Part shown: piece after piece, positions 49,738 to 58,434 of the stretch | Layout of the letters: each line of letters opens with the position of its first letter | How positions within the stretch are numbered: the stretch's first letter is position 1 | Assembly: GCA_041906465.1 (NCBI GenBank) | Contig: JAYRJE010000023.1 | Location: 1 to 64,000 of the forward strand | Origin: Didemnitutus sp041906465 | GTDB taxonomy: Bacteria > Verrucomicrobiota > Verrucomicrobiia > Opitutales > Opitutaceae | Length of the DNA: 64,000 bases | Reading direction: 5' to 3' | The notes under the pieces: generated by a model | Databases searched by the model: none | Told to the model about the DNA's origin: nothing | What the model saw: only the letters and a program-made list of their open reading frames with translations | Position numbers and translations under genes: made by a program

Positions 49738-50823
49738 ATGAAAAAACTCGGACTCGGTGTTCTCGGCCTTGGTGAAGGCCGCAGCATCATTTCGGCGGGC
49801 CTGCACAGCGAATTGTGGGACGTCGTCGCGCTGTGCGATCTCAACGAGGCGCTCGGCCGCGAGCGTTGCGCCGAGTTTCAGCTGCCGTTCGAGAAATTCA
49901 CGCGCGACTACGCGGCGTTGTTGGCGAATCCGGCGATCGACGTCGTCGGCATCTACACGCCGGATCACCTGCACGCCGACCACGTCATCGCCGCGCTGCG
50001 CGCCGGCAAGCACGTGGTCTGCACGAAGCCGTTTCTCCACGACCTGAGCCGCGCCGCCGAAGTCCGCGCCGCGGCCGCCGCTTCCGGCAAGCGTGTCATG
50101 GTCGGCCAGAGTTCGCGCTTCTTCGCGCCGTTCACGCGCCAGCGCGAGCACTTCGAGGAAGGAAAGTTCGGCCCGCTCAACTCCGTCGAAGCCTACTACA
50201 ACGCCGACCACCGCTGGTTCCTCGCCAAGGGCTGGGCCAAGACCGACGCGTTCAAGTGGCTCTACGGCGGCCTGAGTCATCCCGTCGACTTCATCCGCTG
50301 GTATCTGCCGGACATCGAAGAAGTGATGGGCTACTCGCGACTCAGCGAAAACGGCGCGAAGCTCGGGCTCGTCCACGCGGACACGTTCCACTTCATCTAC
50401 AAGGCCCGCTCGGGTCCGATCGCGCGCGTCAGCGGCACCTACACGAGCCCGGTCACGCCAAACTCGCGCGACAGCAACATGAGCTGCGTGCTGCGCGGCG
50501 CGCTCGGCGCCGGCCAGGCCGACTACTACGAGCTGCGCTACGCGTGGAAGACCGACACGCAGTCCGTCGTCGAGACGTTCGAGGACAAGGACGACTACTA
50601 TTTCCGCTTCGGCGGCCACTCGCACCACGCCGGCGAATACCAGAACTACATCGAGTATTTCGCCCGCTGCCTCGCCGATGGTCGCAAGCCCACACCCGAC
50701 GTCGACGAAGGCATCGTCACCGTCGCGCTGATGCAGGCCATGGAAGAATCCTGCGCGAGCGGCCGGCCGGTGAAGCTGCGCGACGTGCTCGCGCGCCACG
50801 GCCTCGAAGCGCTGACGCCGTAG
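49738..50823 (+). CDS. Gfo/Idh/MocA-family oxidoreductase
   Basis: The 361-residue protein starts with a Rossmann segment (G-L-G-V-L-G-L-G-E-G-R), then V-G-I-Y-T-P-D-H-L-H-A-D-H and K-H-V-V-C-T-K-P, where the Lys is the usual catalytic residue of the E-K-P motif (here T-K-P). Members oxidise or epimerise sugars and inositols with NAD(P). Its location between the importer and the symporter supports a role in breakdown of the imported sugar. Confidence 0.88.
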   Translation: MKKLGLGVLGLGEGRSIISAGLHSELWDVVALCDLNEALGRERCAEFQLPFEKFTRDYAALLANPAIDVVGIYTPDHLHADHVIAALRAGKHVVCTKPFLHDLSRAAEVRAAAAASGKRVMVGQSSRFFAPFTRQREHFEEGKFGPLNSVEAYYNADHRWFLAKGWAKTDAFKWLYGGLSHPVDFIRWYLPDIEEVMGYSRLSENGAKLGLVHADTFHFIYKARSGPIARVSGTYTSPVTPNSRDSNMSCVLRGALGAGQADYYELRYAWKTDTQSVVETFEDKDDYYFRFGGHSHHAGEYQNYIEYFARCLADGRKPTPDVDEGIVTVALMQAMEESCASGRPVKLRDVLARHGLEALTP

Positions 50824-50861
50824 CAGACCGCGGCTGCTTTCCTACCCCACCACACTAACCC

Positions 50862-52199
50862 TTGAGCAAGACCTCCGCCTCCACGCGGTTCAGCTACGCC
50901 GCCAGCGACGTCGCCGGACAGCTGCTGTTCTGTTGGATCATGTGGTATCTGCCGTATTTCTATACGGACACCTACGGCATTCCGGCGGCGACCGTCGGCA
51001 CGATCCTGCTCGTCGCGCGCTGGGTCGACGCGATCGATGCGCCGATCTGGGGAATCATCTTCGATCGCACGAACAGCCGCTGGGGCAAAAGCCGCCCGTG
51101 GTTCCTGTGGCTGTCGGGACCGTTCGCGGTGTTCGGCGTGCTGACGTTCCTCACGCCCGAACTGAGCTACGGCGCCAAGGTCGCCTACGCCGCGATCACC
51201 TACATCGTGAGCAACGTCCTCTACACCGGCATCAACACGCCGGTGACGTCGATTCTCTCCGCGCTGACGCCCGATCCGCACGAGCGCGTCACGCTGACGA
51301 TGTTCCGCATGGTTGGCTCCAAGCTCGGCGTGCTGATCGTCAATCTCACCGGACTCGAACTCGTGCGAGTCTTCGGCCAGGGCGACGACCGCCGCGGCTA
51401 CATGATCGCGGTGCCAATCTTCGCCGCCGTGTCGCTGGCGCTGTTTCTCACCGCGTTTCGGAATCTCCGCGAAACCGTGCCGGTCGATTCCACGCCCGTG
51501 CCGATCCGCGGCACGTTTGGCGCGCTGCGGGGCAACTGGCCGTGGTTCATCATTTTTGCCAGCAGCTTCCTGTTCTGGATCGGCTTCATCTCCCGCGTCT
51601 CCGTGGCGCCGCACTTTCTCGAATACGTTCTGCATCGCCCCGATTTGCTGAAGCTCGCCAACGGCCTCGACTTCGCGTCGCTCGGCACGGCGCTGCTGCT
51701 GCCGTGGTTCTGCCGGCGCGCTTCCAAAGCCACCGTCTGGGCGCTCGGCCTCGCCGGCATGGTGCTCGGGCAACTCATCGTCTACCTCGGACTCCGCCAC
51801 GGCGCCTCGATCCCGCTCGTGATGACGGGTTGGACGATCGGCTTCGTCGCCAGCGGCGCGGCGATGGCGATGCCGTTCTCGGTGCTCTCGGACAGCGTGG
51901 ATTACGGCGAATGGAAAACCGGCATCCGCGCCGCGGGCCTGCTCACTGCCGTCGGTGCAGCGTTCTGCCTGAAAGCCGGCGCCGGGCTTGGTGGCGCGTT
52001 GCCGATGTGGCTGCTCGACGCCGCGGGCTATGTCCCGAAAGCCGCACAAACACCTGCCGCGCTCGACGCGATCACGTTCGGCGTGGTCTGGCTGCCTGCG
52101 CTCGCCTTCGCCCTCGCGCTGGTGCCGGTGCTCTTCTACAGCCGCTTCGAACGCCTGGAACCGCAGATCGCCGCCGACCTCGCCGCCCGGCGCGCTTAA
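50862..52199 (+). CDS. GPH-type (MelB-like) sugar:cation symporter of the MFS
   Basis: The 445-residue protein has twelve hydrophobic segments and the family motif W-G-I-I-F-D-R-T-N-S-R-W-G-K-S-R-P-W, as in MelB/glycoside-pentoside-hexuronide transporters, plus D-S-V-D-Y-G-E-W-K-T-G-I-R in the second half. It starts at TTG 50862. It gives a second uptake route next to the ABC importer, perhaps for oligosaccharides or uronides. Confidence 0.88.
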   Translation: MSKTSASTRFSYAASDVAGQLLFCWIMWYLPYFYTDTYGIPAATVGTILLVARWVDAIDAPIWGIIFDRTNSRWGKSRPWFLWLSGPFAVFGVLTFLTPELSYGAKVAYAAITYIVSNVLYTGINTPVTSILSALTPDPHERVTLTMFRMVGSKLGVLIVNLTGLELVRVFGQGDDRRGYMIAVPIFAAVSLALFLTAFRNLRETVPVDSTPVPIRGTFGALRGNWPWFIIFASSFLFWIGFISRVSVAPHFLEYVLHRPDLLKLANGLDFASLGTALLLPWFCRRASKATVWALGLAGMVLGQLIVYLGLRHGASIPLVMTGWTIGFVASGAAMAMPFSVLSDSVDYGEWKTGIRAAGLLTAVGAAFCLKAGAGLGGALPMWLLDAAGYVPKAAQTPAALDAITFGVVWLPALAFALALVPVLFYSRFERLEPQIAADLAARRA

Positions 52200-52222
52200 G
52201 CGCCCCGCGAGTGAGCGCGGCG

Positions 52223-52807
52223 TTACGGACTCGCTGCTTTTCCGCTGCTCGCGGCCGTCACTTGTTTCTCCAACTCGGCGATCCTTTCGGCTGCCAACTC
52301 CTCGATGCGCTTGTTGAGGAACTCGAGCGCATACTTGCTCTTCTGACCTTGGTCCGGCGAATCCAGCACTTGCTGGCGCCGTATGAGCAGGTCGCCGAGC
52401 TTGGCGTCACCGGTCCGGGCGAGTTCCTGCGCGCGGGCAATGCCGGTTAGCGAGCGTAACCGCGCAAGCTGCTCGGTGCGCGCATCTCTCACTCGCGCGA
52501 CGTTGAGCCGGATTTCGATCCGCCGACCGTCTCGGCTCAGCGTCAGTTTTCCTGCTTCCTTGTCGAACGCCTCGATGCGATAGCCATCGAAACTCCCACC
52601 CAAGTCCACCCAACGGGCGTTTGCCCCGTCGGCATCGGCGAGCGAAAGGACGGGTTTCGCCCCTTCGTAGAAGTATCCCATGAGCTTGGGTTCGGCCTGC
52701 ACACTGGTTACGGCGCCGAATAGGCCAATCAGCCACCACCGCCGAAAGTGCAGGCGGACAGCGAACGCTTCTGTGCGCGGAGCGCGCCAAACGGATACGA
52801 AGGACAT
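52223..52807 (-). CDS. Secreted or anchored protein of unknown function
   Basis: The 194-residue protein has an N-terminal hydrophobic segment after basic residues (R-R-W-W-L-I-G-L-F-G-A-V-T-S-V-Q-A). A small beta part (L-M-G-Y-F-Y-E-G-A-K-P-V-L-S-L) is followed by a charged coiled-coil-like C-terminus (E-F-L-N-K-R-I-E-E-L-A-A-E-R-I-A-E-L-E-K). I recognise no family. It ends 24 bases from the convergent symporter gene. Confidence 0.6.
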   Translation of the reverse strand: MSFVSVWRAPRTEAFAVRLHFRRWWLIGLFGAVTSVQAEPKLMGYFYEGAKPVLSLADADGANARWVDLGGSFDGYRIEAFDKEAGKLTLSRDGRRIEIRLNVARVRDARTEQLARLRSLTGIARAQELARTGDAKLGDLLIRRQQVLDSPDQGQKSKYALEFLNKRIEELAAERIAELEKQVTAASSGKAASP

Positions 52808-52938
52808 GGTGAATAAACGTCTCGGTTCGGCCCGTGAGTGGAAGATCGCTAATGAATGACCGCCTCGAACAGAGCACCGAACAGCGCGGAGGCAACGGCA
52901 GAATCCGAGCCGACCTGGCGAGTCGACCACTCTTCCGC

Positions 52939-53814
52939 TCAGGCGTGCAGCGCCCGGAACACGCTCGGCGAGACGCCGTGCACGCGCTTGAACACGCGCG
53001 AAAACTGGAACGGATCCAGGCCCATCTCCTCCGCGACGTCCTGCGCCGGCGCCGTGGTGCTGCGCAGGCGGTCCGCCGCCCACTCCATCTTGCGACGTTG
53101 GAGGTAGGCGGCAGGCGACTCGTCGTGAAACCGGCGAAACAGGTGGCAGAGATGCGAGGCGCCCACGCCGCATGCCGCGGCGAGGCCGGCGAGCGACTCC
53201 AGTTCGCCGAAATGCGCATCGATGTGCTGCCGCGCGCGCTCGAACGTGGCGCGCGCCTGTTGTTCGGATTTCGTCCGCGCCGCCGGAGAGCGCGCGATGG
53301 TGTGGAGCAGAATCTCGAGTTGAAGCGCGCACAGGCGCTCAGTGCGTGCGTCGCGCTGCTGGCCAAAGCGAATCAGCGCCTCGAACGCGGCCCGCACCTG
53401 ACCGGCATTCGAGACTTCCACCGCGCGACCCGGCGCCAGCCCGCAGGAAGCGAGCAGCGCCGCGGCGGTCGAGCCGGTGAAGTCGACGAAATACTTCGTC
53501 AGCGGGTGGGCCGCCGAGTTCTCGATCCGATGCGGAACGCGCGGTCCGTAACAAAAAACCGTGCCCGTGGTCAGCGGCCGCGAGGTCCCGCGCAACGTCA
53601 GCGTCCCCTCGCCGGCGGCGACGAACTCGAGTCCGAAGAACGGAAACGTGGCGCGCTCCACACGGTATTCCGGCGCGCATTTCTCCCAACCGCCGCACAC
53701 GACGGCGACGCCGCGCACGGCACGCGGCTTCAGGTTGAGGTAGAAGCGCTGCGCGTCGGTGACCTGTCGGGAGACGAAAGCGGGAACCGGTTGCGCAGGA
53801 GAAGCCGCGGGCAT
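52939..53814 (-). CDS. AraC-family transcriptional regulator
   Basis: The 291-residue protein has an N-terminal cupin-like sensor part (F-P-F-F-G-L-E-F-V-A-A-G-E-G-T-L-T-L-R-G) and a C-terminal pair of helix-turn-helix motifs (L-A-A-A-C-G-V-G-A-S-H-L-C-H-L-F-R-R-F-H and A-E-E-M-G-L-D-P-F-Q-F-S-R-V-F-K). It is placed amid the sugar genes and is probably their activator. Confidence 0.9.
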   Translation of the reverse strand: MPAASPAQPVPAFVSRQVTDAQRFYLNLKPRAVRGVAVVCGGWEKCAPEYRVERATFPFFGLEFVAAGEGTLTLRGTSRPLTTGTVFCYGPRVPHRIENSAAHPLTKYFVDFTGSTAAALLASCGLAPGRAVEVSNAGQVRAAFEALIRFGQQRDARTERLCALQLEILLHTIARSPAARTKSEQQARATFERARQHIDAHFGELESLAGLAAACGVGASHLCHLFRRFHDESPAAYLQRRKMEWAADRLRSTTAPAQDVAEEMGLDPFQFSRVFKRVHGVSPSVFRALHA

Positions 53815-53873
53815 GCAGCGTCTCCATACAATCGCGGGCGAAACTCAACCCTGTTGTTCGCAGTGCGACGTAG

Positions 53874-53891
53874 CCGCGTTGGAACACGCGG
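53874..53891. repeat. Small hairpin between the dehydrogenase and regulator genes
   Basis: CCGCGT-TGGAAC-ACGCGG is a six-base stem with the GTTGGAACA core seen in other hairpins of this genome. It lies in the 120 bases between the end of the AraC-side gene start (53814) and the alcohol dehydrogenase stop (53935). Confidence 0.4.
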
Positions 53892-53934
53892 TCGCGATTG
53901 ACGATAGGCGCGCTCCCACGTGGAAGAAGGCGCC

Positions 53935-54954
53935 TCAGGCAAACTCGACCTGGATCTTCGTGAACGCCGCGGGATTCGCCGCCCAATCGCGCATCGCCGT
54001 AGGAGCGTCGGCGAGCGTGGCGACGCGAGTGATCGCCTTCGCCACGGGAAAACGCCGCGCCTGAAGGTGCGCGATCACCGCGGCGAAGTCATCGCGCGTC
54101 GCATTGCGCGAGCCGAGCACATCGAGTTCCTTTTGCACGAAGAGCTTCGTCTCGTATTCGACCGGCGCCTTCGCGTAGCCGATGTAGACGACGCGACCGG
54201 CGAAGCCGACTTCCTCGACTGCGGCGCGAAACGTCTGCGGCAAGCCGATCGCCTCGATCGCGACTTCCGGACCATGTCCATCGGTGAGCGCTTGCAGGCG
54301 TTCGTGGAGATTCTCAGTGGCGGTGTTGATCGTCTCGGTCGCACCGGCTTCGCGGGCGAGTTCGAGCTTGGCGACATCGAGATCGACCGCGATCACACGC
54401 GCGCCGCGCACCGCGGCGCCGGCAATCGCGCCGAGACCGATCGCGCCGCAACCGAGCACGACCACGACGTCACCGGCGGCCACGCGACCGCGCGCCACGG
54501 CATGGAAACCGATCGTCAGCGGCTCGACCATGGCCAGCTCCGCAAAATCGAGCCCCGGCGCGGTGAGCAGTTTCTCCGCCGGCACGCAGATGAACTCGGC
54601 GAGCCCGCCCTCGCGCTGGACTCCGAGCGTCTGGTTGTAGCGGCAGCAATTCGGCCGCTGTTGCCGGCAGGCGGAGCACTTGCCGCACGCGGTGTAGGGC
54701 ACGATCAGCACGGACGTGCCGACGGCGGGCGCGCCCGCCGCAGCGGCGCCCACCGCGTCGACGACGCCGGCCAGTTCGTGGCCAGGCACGCGCGGATACG
54801 ATACGAGCGGGTTCACGCCGCGGAACGTGCTGAGGTCGGAGCCGCAATAGCCGCCGCGGCGCACGCGCACGCGCACTTCGCCGGCTTGCGGTTCGGGCTT
54901 CGGCAGGTCGATCAAGCGCACGTCGCCGGGCGCGGTGATTTGGAGAGCTTTCAT
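53935..54954 (-). CDS. Zinc-type medium-chain alcohol dehydrogenase
   Basis: The 339-residue protein has the catalytic zinc ligands (G-Y-C-G-S-D, G-H-E-L-A-G-V) and the structural zinc cluster C-G-K-C-S-A-C-R-Q-Q-R-P-N-C-C. The NAD-binding loop is G-C-G-A-I-G-L-G-A. Close relatives oxidise sugar alcohols or L-galactonate/fuconate-type acids. It follows the aldo/keto reductase gene after four bases, so the two probably catalyse successive steps. Confidence 0.9.
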   Translation of the reverse strand: MKALQITAPGDVRLIDLPKPEPQAGEVRVRVRRGGYCGSDLSTFRGVNPLVSYPRVPGHELAGVVDAVGAAAAGAPAVGTSVLIVPYTACGKCSACRQQRPNCCRYNQTLGVQREGGLAEFICVPAEKLLTAPGLDFAELAMVEPLTIGFHAVARGRVAAGDVVVVLGCGAIGLGAIAGAAVRGARVIAVDLDVAKLELAREAGATETINTATENLHERLQALTDGHGPEVAIEAIGLPQTFRAAVEEVGFAGRVVYIGYAKAPVEYETKLFVQKELDVLGSRNATRDDFAAVIAHLQARRFPVAKAITRVATLADAPTAMRDWAANPAAFTKIQVEFA

Positions 54955-54958
54955 CGGA

Positions 54959-55933
54959 TCAGGCCGTAGTCGCGGGTTGGATGATCGGATCGCGGTGCTC
55001 GGGCCGACCGCGCGTGAAGTTGGCGTTGTGGATCGGCGCGAGAATCGCACGCACCGCCGTGAGGTGTGTCGGATCGATGGGCGTGCGGAGATACTCGAGA
55101 TTGCGGCGCATGTTGGCCGGTTTCGCAGTGCTGATGAGCGTTGTCGCGATCTGCGGATGGCTGCACGAGAAATGCACCGCGAGGTGCGTCAGGTCGATGC
55201 CGTGCGCGCGACAATAGTCGGCCGCGCGGCGGCAACCGGCAATGATGGCCGGGCTGGCCGGATGCCACGCCGGCGCGCCGCGCTCGGTGAGCAGGCCCAT
55301 GCCGGTCGGCGAGGCGTTGATTACGCCCACACCCTTCGCGGCAAAATACGGTAGCAGCGACTCGAGCGAGGTGTCGTTCAGCGCGTAGTGACAGAACGAC
55401 AGGATCGTCTCGATGGTGCCGGCGGGCGCGCGGTCGAGCAGCGCCGGGAAAATTTTCAGCGGCAAGCCGGTGATGCCGATGTGGCGGACGACGCCGGCGC
55501 GTTTCAGCTCGAGCAGCGTCGGCAGCGTCTCGCGCAGGATCACGTCGTGGTCGGCAAACTCGACGTCGTGGCACTGGATGAGGTCGAGGTAATCGGTGCC
55601 GAGGCGCTGCAGGCTCGCTGCGATGCTGCGCTTCGTGCGGTCGGCGGAGTAGTCGTAGTCGTTTTTCGCCTCGCTGTAGCTGCCGATCTTGGTCGCGAGC
55701 AGGTAGCGGCGGCGGTCGACGCCGCGCAACGCCACGCCGAGGTTCGTTTCCGCGAGGGTCTCGCCGTAGGCCGGCGAGACGTCGATGAAGTTGATGCCGC
55801 CGTCGAGCGCGACGTGCACGGTTTCAATGCACTCGTCGAGATTCACGTCGTGAAACACGGCGCCGAGCGACGACGCGCCGAAACTCAGGCGAGAGACCGA
55901 GAGGCCGGTTTTACCGAAGGGAAGGTAGTCCAT
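54959..55933 (-). CDS. Aldo/keto reductase (L-galactose/L-fucose dehydrogenase-like)
   Basis: The 324-residue TIM-barrel protein has G-K-T-G-L-S-V-S-R-L-S-F-G-A-S-S-L-G, catalytic D-V-S-P-A-Y-G-E (Asp and Tyr), a Lys in L-L-A-T-K-I-G and a His in I-Q-C-H-D-V. The pattern A-S-S-L-G-x-V-F is that of L-galactose 1-dehydrogenases and D-threo-aldose dehydrogenases. It is probably the first oxidation of an imported sugar. A perfect hairpin (55943-55970) lies just ahead of its ATG at 55933. Confidence 0.88.
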   Translation of the reverse strand: MDYLPFGKTGLSVSRLSFGASSLGAVFHDVNLDECIETVHVALDGGINFIDVSPAYGETLAETNLGVALRGVDRRRYLLATKIGSYSEAKNDYDYSADRTKRSIAASLQRLGTDYLDLIQCHDVEFADHDVILRETLPTLLELKRAGVVRHIGITGLPLKIFPALLDRAPAGTIETILSFCHYALNDTSLESLLPYFAAKGVGVINASPTGMGLLTERGAPAWHPASPAIIAGCRRAADYCRAHGIDLTHLAVHFSCSHPQIATTLISTAKPANMRRNLEYLRTPIDPTHLTAVRAILAPIHNANFTRGRPEHRDPIIQPATTA

Positions 55934-56385
55934 ACAGCAAGGGCGTGCAGTCCGAGATTGGACTGCACGCGCCCAGTCTACCAATTCGTTTCGTTGTCGG
56001 GAATGACTGCCCTTGTGCTCCGCTTGCGGGATTTTGCGGTCCCGACGCGCCCCCGCGTGGGTGTGATTCCGTTGCGAGCGCGGAGCTCCGACATCACCAC
56101 GACGCGGCGCCTCGGGTTTGGCCGTGCGATCGCGGCAGCCGACATGCGCCCCGCCTCCTTCGCCCTGCTTGTCTGTCACAGGAATTAGGGACATGTGGCG
56201 ATAGGCGCTTGTGGATAAGATGGCATGTGGCCGCAGACCTTTTTCTTCCACCCCTCGGGTGCGCCCGCATCGCCAGCTTCCTCGCCCAAGCCGCCCAGCT
56301 CCGCGAACATTTCCTCACCGGTGGCGTTCTTTGCGACGCCGCGTCGCTGTCCTGTTCTCCACTCTTGCTGCGTCCAAGGCTGAGT
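55934..56385. other. Intergenic region with a hairpin before the aldo/keto reductase gene
   Basis: GCGTGCAGTCC and GGACTGCACGC at 55943-55970 make a perfect 11-base stem with a six-base loop, nine bases from the reductase start, so it would sit in its leader RNA. The rest, up to 56385, has no gene I can support. It contains TGTCACAGGAATTAGGGACA near 56175, which looks like a mobile-element-type border, but no element could be delimited. Confidence 0.4.
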
Positions 56386-56817
56386 TTAGCGTGCCGGCGA
56401 TCGCGGCGGCGGCTTCCGGCCGATGGCGTCCGCTGTTGAGATCTCATGCTTCCCTTCCTCCGCCCGCTCATCACCGTTCTGCTCGGCTCGCTGCTGCTGA
56501 CGGTGCTCGTTCGTCACGACAAGAAAGCAGCCGAATACCGGTGCCAGACGGCACGACCCAACAGATGGATGCTGGGTCCAACACAGGTCCGCCTGCAATC
56601 GCACGCCCTTCAGCCGCAAGTCTTCAACGGAGAATCCGCGGGCAACCCGTCGTGCAAATTCGCGACGCTCCGGCGTGTCGAACGGTCCGCAGACGACGGC
56701 TGTCGGAGCGAAGCCCATCAATTTCGCGTCTCCTTCCACGTCGTCCAGAAATGCCTTCAGCTCTTCGGGCGTGGCAGTCTCCGGCGCACGAAACGCGAAA
56801 TGGTAGGATAAGCCCAT
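56386..56817 (-). pseudogene. Conserved-type hypothetical gene, C-terminus probably damaged
   Basis: The first 100 residues look like a real protein (M-G-L-S-Y-H-F-A-F-R-A-P, then E-E-L-K-A-F-L-D-D-V-E, T-P-E-R-R-E-F-A-R-R-V and a conserved-looking ending F-G-C-F-L-V-V-T-N-E). The last 40 residues turn into a charged, low-complexity run, while a plus-strand frame with a membrane-like start (L-I-T-V-L-L-G-S-L-L-L-T-V-L-V) overlaps there from 56446. I take it as a fusion or frameshift at about 56515. Function unknown. Confidence 0.4.
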
Positions 56818-56823
56818 AGGAGT

Positions 56824-58164
56824 CTAATTATCTACTTTGTCCCGGTCACCACGAGCCGCGCCTCGGACCGGACGCATTGGCAGAACTGTCACCGGACTTA
56901 GCTGTGGACGCAGTTCGAAAAATTCCCGCCCCTGTTGCTGGGTCACCCCAAGTCCGCGATACGAATTGTGCAGGGTGTAGGCGCTGCCGCGGTGTCGGAG
57001 GATCAACGCCGTTTTGCTGGCACTTTGATGCTTCGCGACATGAAAGGTGCAGAAAGTTCGCCGCCGTGCGTTCCACGGCCATTTCGCGATGATCGCCTTC
57101 GATTCGGGCGTCCGGAGGAGATGCTTGATCGGCATCCTGGCCAATTCGTCCGCGCGTGCTTGCTCGGGGATGGCGGCGAGAACGCGAAGTCGGTCCCACT
57201 TGGGGCCGAAGTTCTTCGGCCGGAGCAAACCGGCCTTGGGACCGTATGCAGTCCACCATTCCCAGAAGTTTTCTTCGAGATCCGTGATCACTTCACGTGC
57301 TCCGGTCTTCGCGACCGCGGCTGGAATCATGACCTCCCGATTCTCCGGATGCACGAACTCCGCCCGGAAATCAGCCATCTCATCGTCGGCACGGACGCCG
57401 GCCAGCAATTGGATGATTTCATGAGCGATCAGGTCCGGAGCATACCGCTCCGCAGCGCGCAGATAGTTTCTCGCAGCGTCGAGCCTCAGAAATTCGATTT
57501 CCTTCTTTTCCTCGCGTGGGAGCATCCGCTTCCGAATGCCGGCCGCAGGATTATGCTGGATGTGGCTGCGCTCCACCAGCCATCCGAAGAATTCGCAGAT
57601 CGCCGTCTTGTGGTTTCTGACCGTCCGGGGCGCCGCGTCCTTCAGGTCACCCAAATAATTCATGATCTGCTCGCGCGTTACCGTTTCAGGATATCTGTCG
57701 CCGAACGTCCGGATGAAGGCTCCACCGCGTGACTTGAGGTCACTCCAGTGGCGTTCTTCACCCAAGCGGCGCTTAACGTCGTCGAGGAAGTCGTTGAACA
57801 GGACGTTGAGCTTCTTTTTTGCAGTCTCGGGATGATGCAGGCGCCAGAACTTTGCCACAGTCGCCAACGGCACCCCGCCGGTAATCTTCAGCGCAGCTTC
57901 GTAGTCGGCAGCAGCAGCGCGATCGAAGAGAAACTCACCCGCACCCGCAGTGCCGTGCTGCTCCAGAATGCGGGGGATGTCCGCTTCGGCCGCTGCTTTG
58001 GTCTCATAAAACGGCCGATGCCGCTGGAGGACGGGAGCCCCGGATTCTTGGAGCACGATCGTCCCGTCCTTGTTTGTCTTGGGCGTCGTATAGCGCAGAT
58101 ACCAGCAGCTACGCTGCTTCGCCCGCTTCTTTGCTCGGTCGAGGAAAGGACCGGTGATCTGCAT
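56824..58164 (-). CDS. Divergent tyrosine recombinase (integrase) beside tRNA-Asp
   Basis: The 446-residue protein has an N-terminal SAM-like core-binding part (about 105-205) and a C-terminal catalytic part. Candidate catalytic residues are Arg258 (L-A-G-V-R-A-D-D-E), Lys287 (A-V-A-K-T-G-A), Asn365 and Arg368 in W-N-A-R-R-R-T-F, His391 and Tyr402 (N-S-Y-R-G-L). The usual H-x-x-R has Asn in place of His. Its start lies about 150 bases from the 3' end of tRNA-Asp, the classical target of such integrases. No attachment-site duplicate was found. Confidence 0.75.
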   Translation of the reverse strand: MQITGPFLDRAKKRAKQRSCWYLRYTTPKTNKDGTIVLQESGAPVLQRHRPFYETKAAAEADIPRILEQHGTAGAGEFLFDRAAAADYEAALKITGGVPLATVAKFWRLHHPETAKKKLNVLFNDFLDDVKRRLGEERHWSDLKSRGGAFIRTFGDRYPETVTREQIMNYLGDLKDAAPRTVRNHKTAICEFFGWLVERSHIQHNPAAGIRKRMLPREEKKEIEFLRLDAARNYLRAAERYAPDLIAHEIIQLLAGVRADDEMADFRAEFVHPENREVMIPAAVAKTGAREVITDLEENFWEWWTAYGPKAGLLRPKNFGPKWDRLRVLAAIPEQARADELARMPIKHLLRTPESKAIIAKWPWNARRRTFCTFHVAKHQSASKTALILRHRGSAYTLHNSYRGLGVTQQQGREFFELRPQLSPVTVLPMRPVRGAARGDRDKVDN

Positions 58165-58269
58165 GCGAAAAATCTAGTGGCTTTCCGGTGGCTTCAAAAG
58201 AAGCAAATGGCACACAAAACCACGCAAAATCCCGGAGTTTCACAAAACCCAGGGATTGCGGCTTTTCAG

Positions 58270-58302
58270 AATGAAAATGCCCGTTCGGGTGGAGAACGGG
58301 CA
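58270..58302 (-). terminator. Intrinsic terminator after tRNA-Asp
   Basis: On the minus strand TGCCCGTTC pairs with GAACGGGCA around a short loop, and the sequence ATTTTCAT follows. It lies 11 bases beyond the CCA end of tRNA-Asp, so it probably ends that transcript before the integrase gene. Confidence 0.7.
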
Positions 58303-58312
58303 GTTTCTGAAG

Positions 58313-58389
58313 TGGCGGGATGGACGGGACTCGAACCCGCGGCCTTCTGCGTGACAGGCAGACGCTCTAACCAGCTGAGCTACCACCCC
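58313..58389 (-). tRNA. tRNA-Asp (anticodon GTC)
   Basis: The 77-base cloverleaf has acceptor GGGGTGG with CCATCCC (one G-U pair), anticodon stem-loop TCTGC-CTGTCAC-GCAGA with anticodon GTC, T arm GCGGG-TTCGAGT-CCCGT and encoded CCA. The adjacent integrase suggests its 3' end may be an attachment site. Confidence 0.95.
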
Positions 58390-58434
58390 GTGAGGGACGA
58401 AAGAGGCCGAAAAGTAGAATCGGCCCCACCCTAG

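Noticed and set aside
48323..49741. Alternative frame inside the ABC ATPase gene
   Set aside because: Arg-rich shadow of a gene with clear Walker and signature motifs.
55934..58389. Attachment-site pair for the integrase
   Set aside because: No second copy of the tRNA-Asp 3' end was seen within the region, so element borders cannot be stated.
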